Assembly: GCA_022340585.1 (NCBI GenBank)
Contig: JAJDNS010000041.1
Coordinates: 1-64,000 of the forward strand
Length of the DNA: 64,000 nt
Origin: Acidobacteriota bacterium
GTDB lineage: Bacteria; Acidobacteriota; Vicinamibacteria; Fen-336
Reading direction: 5' to 3'
Notes under the pieces: model-generated
What the model saw: the letters and a program-made list of their open reading frames with translations, nothing else
Told to the model about the DNA's origin: nothing
Databases searched by the model: none
Shown here: positions 1 to 9,600 of the stretch, in pieces
How positions within the stretch are numbered: position 1 is the first letter of the stretch
Layout: each line of letters starts with the position of its first letter
Program-made: the position numbers and the translations under genes

Positions 1-16
1 GGTCTATCGTCGCCCG

Positions 17-703
17 ATGAGCGGTCTGCGGCCTCCCGCAACGGGAGCGGAGCTTCGACGCGTCTACCGTCGACTGCGCCGCCACTTCGGTCACGCCGGC
101 TGGTGGCCTGGCGAGACGCCGTTCGAGGTGTGCGTGGGGGCCATCCTCACCCAGAACACCTCGTGGAGCAACGTCGAGAAGGCGCTGGGTGTCCTGCGGC
201 GCCGGGGTCGGCTCTCCTACCAGGGCCTGCGCGGCCTGCCGCCCTCGAGGATCGCGCCGATGATCCGATCCTCCGGGTACTTCAACGTGAAGGCCCGGAG
301 GGTGAAGGCCTTCCTGGACTTCCTGGGGGCGGAGTACGGGGGGCGAGTGGAGCCGATGGCGGGGGAGGACCCCCGGATCCTCCGCTCGAAGCTCCTCGCC
401 GTGGACGGCATCGGCCGCGAGACGGCGGACTCGATCGTGCTCTACGCCGCCGGTCTTCCCCTGTTCGTCGTCGACGCCTACACCCGCCGTGTCTTCGGGC
501 GTCTGGGACTCCTGAGGGGAGACGAGGCCTACGACGAGATCCAGGACTTCGTCATGACGCGCCTCCCTCCGCACGTGGAGCTGTACAACGACTACCACGC
601 CCAGATCGTGAAGCTCGGCAAGGACGTCTGCCGACCCCGCCCCCGGTGCGGGCTCTGTCCCGTTCACAATCTTTGTCCTCGTCGCGGGGTGCCAATCCCG
701 TAG
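17..703 (+). CDS. Endonuclease III-like HhH-GPD DNA glycosylase with C-terminal 4Fe-4S cluster
   Basis: LLAVDGIGRETADSIVLYA (HhH), FVVDAYTRR, C-terminal CRPRPRCGLCPVHNLC cysteine cluster. Confidence 0.88.
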   Translation: MSGLRPPATGAELRRVYRRLRRHFGHAGWWPGETPFEVCVGAILTQNTSWSNVEKALGVLRRRGRLSYQGLRGLPPSRIAPMIRSSGYFNVKARRVKAFLDFLGAEYGGRVEPMAGEDPRILRSKLLAVDGIGRETADSIVLYAAGLPLFVVDAYTRRVFGRLGLLRGDEAYDEIQDFVMTRLPPHVELYNDYHAQIVKLGKDVCRPRPRCGLCPVHNLCPRRGVPIP

Positions 704-757
704 CTCCGTTCGTCTCATACTGGTATGGGTCGTCACGAGGAACGAGGGGTCAGGATG

Positions 758-1639
758 CGTCTTGCGGTCTGGATGGTGTCGCTTATTCTGGCCGCTCCCG
801 CCAGCGCCCAGGATTTCTGGAAGCACTGGGGAGACGGGCGGGCCGAGGTGAACGGGTACCGTCTCGCCCAGCCGCGGTACGGCGTGGCCCGCTCGGGGAC
901 CGCGGTCCTCATCTTCGTGACAGAGGACTTCTCGGACCGTCTCCGGGTCAAGGCCGATCCGGGGCGGCACCCCCGGGAGGACACCTACCCGGTCCTGAAG
1001 CTCAACGCGGTCCGAGACTTCCGGACCGGGGTGTACGACTACCACGTCATGACCTCGACCTTCCTCCGGGTCGGCGACGGCTGGCCGGTGGCGAAGGTGA
1101 GCTTCTCCAGCCAGGAGTGGTGCGGCCACGTCTGGCACCAGCTGGTCCCTCGAGGCGACCGCGTTCATGGGTTGTGGCACAGCTACTTCGACGGCGAGGC
1201 GGACGGGGAGGAGAGCCTGGAGCGCCACCACGGCGGCCTCTTCGAGGACGCCCTCCCGGTCGTCCTCCGGGGCTGGCGTGGTGAGTACCTCGCGGCCGGA
1301 GAGAGTCGCACCGTCCCGCTCCTGCCCAGCCTGCTCCAGGCGCGCTTGCGGCACCAGCCTCTCGAGTGGGGGTCGGCGACCCTCTCGCGGGCCGCGGCAC
1401 CGACGACCCTCGAGGTTCCGGCGGGGAGGTTCGAGGTCACCGTGTACACCGTGAAGGTGAGCGATGGCCGCACCCTGACCCTCTCCTTCGAGACCGCGCC
1501 CCCCTTCCGGCTGATCCGACAGACCGGGTCCGCGGGGGAGGAGCTGGCCCTGGTCGGATCCCAGCGGATGGCGTACTGGAAGCTCAACGCCCCCGGCGGG
1601 GAGAGCCACCTGAAGGCCATTGGCCTGGGTGGGGAGTGA
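758..1639 (+). CDS. Secreted hypothetical protein
   Basis: ORF 725..1639; signal peptide MRLAVWMVSLILAAPASAQ from the internal ATG suggests start near 755-758. Confidence 0.6.
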   Translation, partial: RLAVWMVSLILAAPASAQDFWKHWGDGRAEVNGYRLAQPRYGVARSGTAVLIFVTEDFSDRLRVKADPGRHPREDTYPVLKLNAVRDFRTGVYDYHVMTSTFLRVGDGWPVAKVSFSSQEWCGHVWHQLVPRGDRVHGLWHSYFDGEADGEESLERHHGGLFEDALPVVLRGWRGEYLAAGESRTVPLLPSLLQARLRHQPLEWGSATLSRAAAPTTLEVPAGRFEVTVYTVKVSDGRTLTLSFETAPPFRLIRQTGSAGEELALVGSQRMAYWKLNAPGGESHLKAIGLGGE

Positions 1640-1738
1640 GACCCCGATGGCACGAAGGGCGCGACCCCCGGCCCCGCTGTGCCGAAGCCGGGCGGGCGGC
1701 CACGCCTGGGCCGATGCCCGTGCTAGACTGCCGTTAGT

Positions 1739-2100
1739 GGGGGCGTCACGGTTTCGACGGGAACAGCGACCCCGAGAGGAGCAGGCCGAGCGTGCCTACC
1801 GACTCGTAAATCCGGTGGGAAAACCACAAATGCCAACGACAACTTGGCACTGGCTGCCTAACTAAACCCTAGGCAACCCGCCCTGCCGGGGCCCCGCCCA
1901 CGGGATCTGGACAGGGCGTCATAAAGGTGGGCTGGCTGGAAGCTCTCGGTCCGGGGGTGACCAGCGAGATCAATCGGACTAGTCCTCGCCGGTTTTGTCC
2001 GGCCTTCACGGTGGGGGCGAAACACCAGGTCGGACTAAGCTTGTAGGGCCTCTCGCAGGCGCGTTTTCGGACGCGGGTTCGACTCCCGCCGCCTCCACCA
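1739..2100 (+). ncRNA. ssrA: tmRNA; proteolysis tag ANDNLALAA*
   Basis: 5' GGGGGCG pairs with 3' CGCCTCC-ACCA; tag ORF GCC AAC GAC AAC TTG GCA CTG GCT GCC TAA at 1832..1861; T-arm GCGGG-TTCGACT-CCCGC; encoded CCA. Confidence 0.93.
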
Positions 2101-2163
2101 ACCCGTGCCAAGCGCGGGTTGGATGGAGTCGCCGGTCCCCGTTCGCCCATCGCTTCGCGACCG

Positions 2164-2189
2164 GGGTCCGACTCCCGCCGCCTCCACTA
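2164..2189 (+). repeat. Degenerate duplicate of ssrA 3' end (att-like direct repeat)
   Basis: gggtccgactcccgccgcctccacta matches 2075..2100 gggttcgactcccgccgcctccacca at 24/26 positions. Confidence 0.75.
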
Positions 2190-2204
2190 ACGCATAAAGA
2201 TTCC

Positions 2205-2427
2205 CGCTTCTGCACCGTGGTCTGCGCGCCGGTCTACTCACGCCGGGACGCCCTCGCGACCCAGGTCGAGGTGGAGCCCGACGAGGGGCTCACTTATGAA
2301 TCCAGTCCACTGCGACGCGCTGGTCAGCGTCCAGAAGGCACTCCTCAGGCATTTCGTCGGGGCCCTGGACTCGGAGCGGGAGCAGAGGCTGGATCAGGCG
2401 CTGCGCGTCGCCCTCCCCCTGGCCTGA
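2205..2427 (+). pseudogene. MazF/PemK-family toxin remnant (5' truncated, frameshifted)
   Basis: Frame 0: FCTVVCAPVYSRRDALATQVEVEPDEGLTYES; then frame 1: NPVHCDALVSVQKALLRHFVGALDSEREQRLDQALRVALPLA*; together resembles the MazF C-terminal half. Confidence 0.65.
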
Positions 2428-2571
2428 CCTCCGCCCGCGGCCGCGCGTCGTTGACCGGCGGCCGGCACGGTTGGTAGCGTCCGGCCACACCGCGGACGCG
2501 CCGGCGCGGGTGGGGGCCTGGCCATTGTCCGACCAGCATGAGATGTAGGGGCCGGGCACGGGCACGAGCCG

Positions 2572-3150
2572 GTGACGAGCCCGTTCCGCCGGTGGGCCCT
2601 CGTGGTCTCGTGGAGCCTGGTCCTGCCGGTGCTGCTGACCCTCGAGACGGGCGCCCCCTTCACTCTCCTGGAGCCGCTCCATGTCGAGCAGGGCCTCGCC
2701 CTCGCGCTCTACCTCGCGACCAGCGCGTTCTGGCTCCCGCGCTGGCGGACGCGCGGCGTCGTGTATGCGCACCTGCTCGTCGTCGTCCTGGTGCTGGTCC
2801 TGCATCCGCTCACGACGACTCTGGAGCGGGATGGCGCCTTCGCGGTGACCGCGCTGCACCTCGGCCTGACCGTCTGCTGGCTCACGGGGTGGAGGGCCGA
2901 GTACAAGCTCCTCGTGCTCTCGATCGTGGTGGGTCTGGCCCTGGTCGAAACGATCCTCTCGGCGGTGGGGGAGGGCCCCCCTGGCTGGTCCGGGGATCTG
3001 GCCGACTACGGCGACCTGATGGGTCCTACGGAGAGGGGGGCTTTCTCCGGCCCAACCTCGACCGCAAGGTCGTCGGTCCCCACGGCGCGGTGGACTTCAT
3101 CACGAACTCCCGGGGCTTCCGCAACCGCCAGGAGGTCGACGAGGGCCACG
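2572..3150 (+). pseudogene. Frameshifted/truncated membrane protein with SGNH/GDSL-hydrolase-like linker remnant
   Basis: Hydrophobic frame-1 ORF from 2572 continues in frame 0 near 3020 as YGEGGFLRPNLDRKVVGPHGAVDFITNSRGFRNRQEVD; no downstream catalytic domain. Confidence 0.5.
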
Positions 3151-3311
3151 AGGGTCGAGATCCATCCCCTGCCTTGACGTTCGAGGGGGCGGCCCCTTTC
3201 GGCGGGGCCGCCTCCCGTGCCGCCGCCCGGAGCATCGCCTGGCGCGCCGGCCCTCTTCCGGCTCCCGGAGGCTGCTACGCTTGTGAGAAGTCGGAAAGGC
3301 GAGGAGGTGCA

Positions 3312-3725
3312 ATGAGGCGCAGCATGTGCGTGCTCGCGACCCTGGCGATGGCGACGGCCGCCTGGGCGCAGCGGTCGGCGACGGCCAGGGAGACCGCGGC
3401 CGATGAGCTCAAGGCGAAGCTCGATCGGGGCGAGAAGGTGCTCGTGATCGACGTACGCACCGACGAGGAGGTGAAGAGCGGCTCGATCCCCGGTGCCATC
3501 CACATCCCGACCGACCAGCTCGAGGCGCGGATGAAGGACGTCCCCCGGGACGTGGCGCTCGTCTTCACCTGAAACGGCGGTGGCCGGAGCTCCCGTGCGG
3601 CGGAGCTCTTTGAGAAGAAAGGCTATACGACGGCGACGTTCTGCCCGCTGAACGACTGGAAGGCGAAGGGATACGAGACCGCCGCGCCGAGGGAGGTGCC
3701 CGAGGGACCGCTGGCGCCGGAGTGA
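3312..3725 (+). CDS. Rhodanese-domain protein, candidate selenoprotein (UGA = Sec at 3570..3572)
   Basis: Strong SD gaggaggtgc; MRRSMCVLATLAMATAAWAQ...VLVIDVRTDEEVKSGSIPGAIHIP...DVALVFT-U-NGGGRSSRAAELFEKKGYTTATFCPLNDWKAKGYETAAPREVPEGPLAPE*; TGA replaces catalytic Cys of CxxGxRS. Confidence 0.75.
3586..3609 (+). promoter_or_regulatory. SECIS-like hairpin downstream of UGA
   Basis: GAGCTCC(3587-3593)/GGAGCTC(3602-3608) stem, loop CGTGCGGC with G at second position; loop begins 21 nt after the TGA. Confidence 0.55.
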
Positions 3726-3866
3726 TCGGGGCCCGCCCACCGCGATCCAGGTCCGCGGGGTCGGCCGGTCATCGCACCCCATCACGACGATGGTGCGGGT
3801 CCCGGCCGTGGAGTGGAGCAGCCACAATCGACTCCGCGAGCATTGCGACTCCCCGGCAGTTGGACA

Positions 3867-4664
3867 ATGATCGGGCGGGAGCGACCGATCATGAAGGTCC
3901 TGGCCCTCTACAACATCAAGGGAGGGGTCGGGAAGACGGCGGCGGCCGTCAACCTCGCCCACCTGGCCTCCGAGGCGGGGCATTCGACCCTCCTCTGGGA
4001 CCTCGACCCCCAGGGGGCGGCCAGCTTCTACTTCCGCGTCAAGCCCCAGGTCGAGGGCGGGGGACAGCGGCTTCTCAAGCGGCGGGAGCTCGACGACCAC
4101 GTCCGCGCCACCGACTTTCCCGGCCTCGACCTGCTGCCCGCCGACTTCTCCTACCGTCACCTGGACCTGGACCTGAGCGAGTACAAGAAGCCCACCCGGC
4201 GAATCCGGAAGCTGCTGACCGAGGTGGCCATGGACTACGACTACGTGGTGCTCGACTGCGCCCCGAGCATCTCTCTCGTCTCGGAGAGCGTCTTCGCCGC
4301 GGCTGACGCCCTGGTGGTCCCCACCATACCCACGCTGCTGTCGCTCCGGACCCTGGGGCAGATCGTCCGCTTCTTCCGGGAGGCCGGGCTCGAGCACGTG
4401 AAGCTCCTCCCCTTCTACTCCATGGTCGACAGTCGCAAGACGCTGCACCGCGCGATCGTGTCCGACTCGAGCGGGCTCGAGTGCCGCATGCTCCTCACCT
4501 GCATCCCCTACGCGGCCGACGTGGAGCGGATGGGTCTCCGTCGCGCCCCCCTGACGAGCTACTCGAGAGCCTCGGCCGCGGCACAGGCCTTCCGCGACCT
4601 CTGGGGGGAGATCCAGGCCGGTCTCGAGGACACTCCCGCCGTGGCGCCCAGCGACTCCGGGTGA
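3867..4664 (+). CDS. ParA/Soj family ATPase (orphan)
   Basis: KGGVGKTAAAVNLA deviant Walker A, LLWDLDPQGAAS, YDYVVLDCAPS. Confidence 0.88.
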   Translation: MIGRERPIMKVLALYNIKGGVGKTAAAVNLAHLASEAGHSTLLWDLDPQGAASFYFRVKPQVEGGGQRLLKRRELDDHVRATDFPGLDLLPADFSYRHLDLDLSEYKKPTRRIRKLLTEVAMDYDYVVLDCAPSISLVSESVFAAADALVVPTIPTLLSLRTLGQIVRFFREAGLEHVKLLPFYSMVDSRKTLHRAIVSDSSGLECRMLLTCIPYAADVERMGLRRAPLTSYSRASAAAQAFRDLWGEIQAGLEDTPAVAPSDSG

Positions 4665-4766
4665 GCGGCGACACCCGGCGCGGGGACGGTCAACGGCGGG
4701 ATCGACTGCGCCTGCCCCTCGACGAGTCTACAGAATGGACCCTCTCGGTGTGGGGGCGGCTGCTGG

Positions 4767-5390
4767 TCACGTCAGCCCGAGGGTCCGTTTGATCTCGCGG
4801 ACGGTCATGCCGGTGTTCCAGACCGGCGAGCCGAAGTCGAGGCGACCGCTCTCGGCGAGCCTCCCGATGCGGACCGGCTCGAGGCCCGCGTCTCGCACGA
4901 GCTGCTCGGCGAGGGCGAGCGCTCGCTCGTCGTTGCCGGCGAGGGGGACACCCACCTTCTCGCCCTCACGGTGGGCCTCACCGGCGATCGTCTTGAAGTA
5001 GACGGTGTTGAAGGCCTTCACCACGTGCGCGCCGGGGAGATAGCCCGCGACCCACGAGCCGGAGCCGTTTTGCACCGCCTCGGCGGCCACGGGGCCGTCG
5101 CGACGGGGAATGGCGTTGCCGGCATCGAGCACCGGCTTGCCCCGGGCGCCGGCGGAGATGGCCGCTCCGACCTCCGGCGTCGCGTGGAGGGGGATCGCGA
5201 GCAGGAGCGCCTCGCCCCACTCGGCGGTCGCGGCGAGGTCGGAAACCCCGGCTCGGGCGTCGATCGACCTCGCCTTGCGCCGGGTCCGCTCGGGGTCTCG
5301 AGCCCCGAAACGCACCTCGTGTCCGGCCCCGAGCCAGAGCCGGGCCAGGGTGCCTCCGATCATCCCGCTGCCGAAGATCCCGATGCGCAT
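4767..5390 (-). CDS. NAD(P)-binding oxidoreductase, F420-dependent NADP reductase-like
   Basis: MRIGIFGSGMIGGTLARLWLGAGHEVRFGARDPERTRRK; VVKAFNTVYF. Confidence 0.8.
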   Translation of the reverse strand: MRIGIFGSGMIGGTLARLWLGAGHEVRFGARDPERTRRKARSIDARAGVSDLAATAEWGEALLLAIPLHATPEVGAAISAGARGKPVLDAGNAIPRRDGPVAAEAVQNGSGSWVAGYLPGAHVVKAFNTVYFKTIAGEAHREGEKVGVPLAGNDERALALAEQLVRDAGLEPVRIGRLAESGRLDFGSPVWNTGMTVREIKRTLGLT

Positions 5391-5435
5391 CGACGTCACT
5401 CCCACCCCCTCGTCCCTTCCTGTGCCTGGATTCTA

Positions 5436-5463
5436 TTGCCGTTCCCTTCCGGGACGCTACAAT
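5436..5463 (+). promoter_or_regulatory. Sigma70-like promoter for RND operon
   Basis: TTGCCG-16 nt-TACAAT, 49 nt upstream of ATG at 5512. Confidence 0.45.
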
Positions 5464-5511
5464 GGCGCCGGCCGGGCTCGGCCCGGCTCTTGATCCAGAG
5501 AAGCGGAGCCC

Positions 5512-6684
5512 ATGAGCCACGAATCGCCACCGTCGTGTCGTCGACCCGAGTTCTTCCGTCACCGCCGGGGGGTCGCGTCGCTGCTCGCGGCCACGGTCGT
5601 CGCGGCCGGTTGCAGCGGCAAGCCCGCGGGGACGGGCGGCGGCCCACCCGCGATGCCGGTCGAGGTGGTGACGCTCGCCGAGCGGCCCGTCGAGCGCACC
5701 AGCGAGTTCATCGCGAGCGTGAGGTCCAGGCGCTCGACGAGGGTGAGGCCCGAGGTCGAGGGCTCCATCACGCGGATTCTGGTTCGCTCCGGTGACACCG
5801 TCGAGCCCGGGAGGACCCTGCTGGTGATCGACCACCGCATGCAGGAGGCGCTGGTGGCGCGCCTCGAAGCGGAGCTCCTCGCCCGCCGAGCCGACCTGCA
5901 GCAGGCCCGGCAGGAGGCGGCGCGCACGGAGACGCTGGTCGAGGCGGGGGCCGCCAGCCAGGCCGAGCTGGAGCAGGCCACGACGACGCTGCAGACGGGC
6001 GAAGCCCAGCTGAACGCCACCGAGGCCCAGCTCCGCGAGCAGCGCGTGGCCCTCTCCTATCACACGGTGACCGCTCCCACTGCCGGGATCGTGGGCGACA
6101 TCCCGGTGCGGGTCGGCGACCGGGTGACGAAGTCGACGCTTCTCACCACCATCGACCAGACCTCGGACCTCGAGCTGTACATCAACGTGCCGGTGCAGGA
6201 GGCGCCGAGCCTGAGGCTCGGGCTGCCCGTCCACCTGCTCGACGACGACGGCTCGATTCTCGCCACCGAGAAGCTGTCGTTCATCTCGCCCTCGGTCGAG
6301 GGCGAGACGCAGTCCGTGCTGGCCAAGGCCACCCTCGAGAGCGCGGTGGGGCTGCGGACCGAGCAGTTCGTCCGCGTGCGCGTCGTCTGGAGCGAAGCGC
6401 CGGCCCTCGTGGCTCCGGTCATCGCCCTCGACCGTGTCGGCGGCCAGCACTTTGCCTACGTGGCCGAGGATGGCGAAGGGGGAGTGACGGTGGCCCGTCA
6501 GCGAGTCGTCGAGCCCGGAGCGGTCGTCGGGAACGACTACGTCATCAAGTCCGGCCTCGCTCCGGGCGACCGGCTGATCGTCTCGGGGCTGCAGAGGATC
6601 GGCGACGGCGCCCCGGTCACGATCGTGCCGGCGAAGGCCGAGGCGCCCGAGACCGTCCCCGCGCCGCGCGGCGGAGGGGACTAG
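5512..6684 (+). CDS. RND efflux periplasmic adaptor subunit (lipoprotein-like N-terminus)
   Basis: VVAAGCSGKPA, RPEVEGSITRILVRSGDTVEPGRTLLVIDHR, coiled-coil hairpin, VTAPTAGIVGDIPVRVGD. Confidence 0.92.
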   Translation: MSHESPPSCRRPEFFRHRRGVASLLAATVVAAGCSGKPAGTGGGPPAMPVEVVTLAERPVERTSEFIASVRSRRSTRVRPEVEGSITRILVRSGDTVEPGRTLLVIDHRMQEALVARLEAELLARRADLQQARQEAARTETLVEAGAASQAELEQATTTLQTGEAQLNATEAQLREQRVALSYHTVTAPTAGIVGDIPVRVGDRVTKSTLLTTIDQTSDLELYINVPVQEAPSLRLGLPVHLLDDDGSILATEKLSFISPSVEGETQSVLAKATLESAVGLRTEQFVRVRVVWSEAPALVAPVIALDRVGGQHFAYVAEDGEGGVTVARQRVVEPGAVVGNDYVIKSGLAPGDRLIVSGLQRIGDGAPVTIVPAKAEAPETVPAPRGGGD

Positions 6685-6685
6685 C

Positions 6686-9600
6686 TTGTCCTCCGAAATC
6701 TTCATCCGCCGGCCGATCCTCGCCACCGTCTGCTCGCTGATCATCATCCTCGCCGGTGCGATCTGCATCCCCCTGCTGCCGATTGCCCGCTACCCCGAGC
6801 TCACGCCGCCGGTGGTGACGATCACGTCGTTCTACACCGGGGCCAACGCGCAGGCCGTCGAGAGCGCGGTGACGACTCCTATCGAGCAGGTCGTGAACGG
6901 GGTCGAGGGCATGATGTACATGCAGTCCTCGAGCACCAACAGCGGGGTCTCCACGATCAACGTCTACTTCGAGGTCGGGCGCGATCCCGACCTCGCCGCG
7001 GTCGACGTGCAGAACCGGCTGAACCAGGTGATGGGTCGCCTGCCCACCGACGTGCGGACCAGCGGGGTCACGGTGATGAAGCGAAGCTCGGGCTTCATGG
7101 GCGGCCTCGGCTTCTTCTCGCGCGACAACCGGTACAGCGCGCAGTTCATCAGCAACTATCTCGACACGAACGTCCGCGACGCCATCAAGCGCGTGCCCGG
7201 GGTGGGAGACGTGCTCATCTTCGGGGAGCGCAAGTACGCGATGCGCCTGTGGCTCGACCCCGCCCGCCTCGCCGCCCGCGGCGTCACTGCCGGCGACGTC
7301 GTGGGCGCGCTCAGGGAGCAGAACCTGCAGGTCGCGGCCGGCGCGCTGGGCGATGCCCCCGCCGCCACCGACCAGGCCTACAACCTCAGCATCCGCGTGA
7401 GGGGCCGGCTCACCGAGCCGGCCCAGTTCGAGGAGGTCGTGGTGAAGGCGGGCGAGGGTGGGGACCTGGTGCGCGTTCGCGACGTCGGCCGCGTCGAGCT
7501 CGGGGCCGAGACCTACTCGTCCAACCTCCGCTTCGTCGGGCTCGAGGCGTCCGGGATGGGCATCCAGCTCCTTCCCACGGCGAATGCGCTGGAGGTCTAC
7601 CAGGGCGTGATGGAGGAGATGGCGAGGCTAGAGAAGGCCTTTCCCCCGGGGCTCGAGTGGCGGCTCGCCTTCGACAACGTCAGCGTCGTCCGCGAGTCGA
7701 TCAAGGAGGTGCTGTTCACGCTGGTGGAGGCGATCCTCCTCGTGATCCTGGTGATCTTCCTGTTCCTCCAGAACTGGCGCAGCACCCTGATCCCGGCCAT
7801 CACGATCCCGGTCTCGCTGGTCGGCACGTTCGCCTTCGTCAAGGCGTTTGGATTCTCGATCAACACCCTCACCCTCTTCGGCATCGTGCTCGCGACCGGC
7901 ATCGTGGTGGACGACGCGATCGTCGTCATCGAGAACATCGAGCGTCACATGCGGGAGGAGAAGAAGCGCGCCTTCGAAGCCGCCATCGACGCGATGCGCG
8001 AGGTGCTGGGGGCGGTGGTCGTGATCGGGATCGTGCTGGTATCGGTGTTCGTGCCGGTCGCCTTCTTCCCGGGCACGACCGGGCGGCTCTACCAGCAGTT
8101 CTCGCTCACGATCGCCTTCGCGGTGGTGCTGTCGGTCTTCAACGCGGTGACCTTCACCCCGGCGCTGTCGGCGGTGCTCCTCGACAAGGAGAGCCATACC
8201 CACGGACGCTTCTTCACCTTCGTCAACCGCCTGATCGAGAGCGGCACCACCGGCTACGTCCGCGTCCTGAAGCGCGCCCTCGGGCTGCGCCCGCTGATGC
8301 TGGCTCTCTTCGGCCTGGGTCTGCTCGGGGTGTGGTGGCTGGTGAGGACGGTGCCCTCCGCCTTCGTGCCCGAGGAGGACGAGGGCTACTTCATCGGTGT
8401 GATCCAGGCGCCCGCCGGGGCCTCGCTCGGCTACACGACCGAGCTCGCCAGGGAGGCCGAGGCGATACTCTTCGAGGACCCCGACATTCTCTCGGCCTTC
8501 TCCGTCGTGGGCTTCAGCTTCAACGGCGCCGCGCCCAACACCGGGATGATCTTCACCCGGCTCAAGGGCTACGACGAGCGGACGGGGAGGGACCATTCGC
8601 TCCAGGCGGTACTCGGCCGGGTCCGCGGGCCGCTCATGGGCCTCCCGGGGGGAATGGTGATTCCCTTCGCCCCGCCCGGCATCCAGGGCCTGTCTGTCTT
8701 CGGCGGCTTCCAGTACGAGCTGCTCGACCAGACCGGCGGGGACATCTCGGACCTGGCCGAGACCCTGGGCTCCCTGATCACCGCCGGCAACGCGAGCGGC
8801 GAGGTGGTGGGGCTGTACTCCGGCTTTCGCGCGAGCGACCCGCAGCTGGTGGTCGACATCGACCGCGACCAGGCGCGCAGCCTGGACGTGCCGGTGCGCG
8901 AGGTGACCGACGCCCTGCAGGTGTTCCTCGGCTCGGCCTACGTGAACGACTTCGACTTCAACAACCGCGCCTACCGCGTGTACGTTCAGGCCGACCAGCA
9001 GTACCGCGCCAACCCCGACAGCCTGCGCCAGCTCTACGCCCGCTCCACGAGCGGGGCGATGGTGCCGCTCGCCACCGTGGTGAACGCCCACGAGACCAGC
9101 GCGCCCCAGGTGATCAGCCACTTCAACCTGTTCCGCTCGGCCGAGATCAACGGCGCACCCGCCCCGGGGACGAGCTCGGGGCAGGCGCTCCAGGCGATGG
9201 AGCGGATCTCGCGCGAGACCCTTCCGCCGGGATTCGATTTCGCCTGGGCCGGGCAGTCGCTGGAGGAGAGGAAGTCGGGGGCCACGGCCGTCTACCTCTT
9301 CGCGCTCAGCCTGGTCCTGGTGTACCTGGTGCTCGCGGCGCAGTACGAGAGCTGGGTGCTGCCGTTCATCATCCTGCTCGGGGTTCCGCTGGCCGTCATC
9401 GGGGGGCTCGGCGCCCAGTTCCTGCGTGGCCTCTCCAACGACGTCTTCTGCCAGGTGGGCCTGGTGCTTCTCATCGGACTGGCCGCCAAGAACTCGATCC
9501 TGATCGTCGAGTTCGCCGAGCAGCTGCGCGAGCGGGGTTTCTCGATCCTCGACGCCGCGGTCGAGGCCAGCCGTATCCGGCTCCGGCCGATCCTGATGAC

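Noticed and set aside
2101-2189. Possible tRNA gene after ssrA
   Set aside because: Only the 3' terminal segment resembles an acceptor/T-arm; the T-stem is broken and no cloverleaf could be drawn.
2006-2241. Minus-strand ORFs with VEAAGVEPASE / WRRRESNPRP peptides
   Set aside because: Antisense translation of the tmRNA 3' end, a well-known misannotation artefact.
1620-2477. Plus-strand ORFs 1620..1865 and 1995..2477
   Set aside because: They run through the tmRNA; only the MazF-like part after 2205 has coding character.
3185-3215. Strong GC hairpin GGCGGCCCC/GGGGCCGCC upstream of the rhodanese gene
   Set aside because: No U-tract on either strand; GC-rich hairpins are common here, so not called a terminator.
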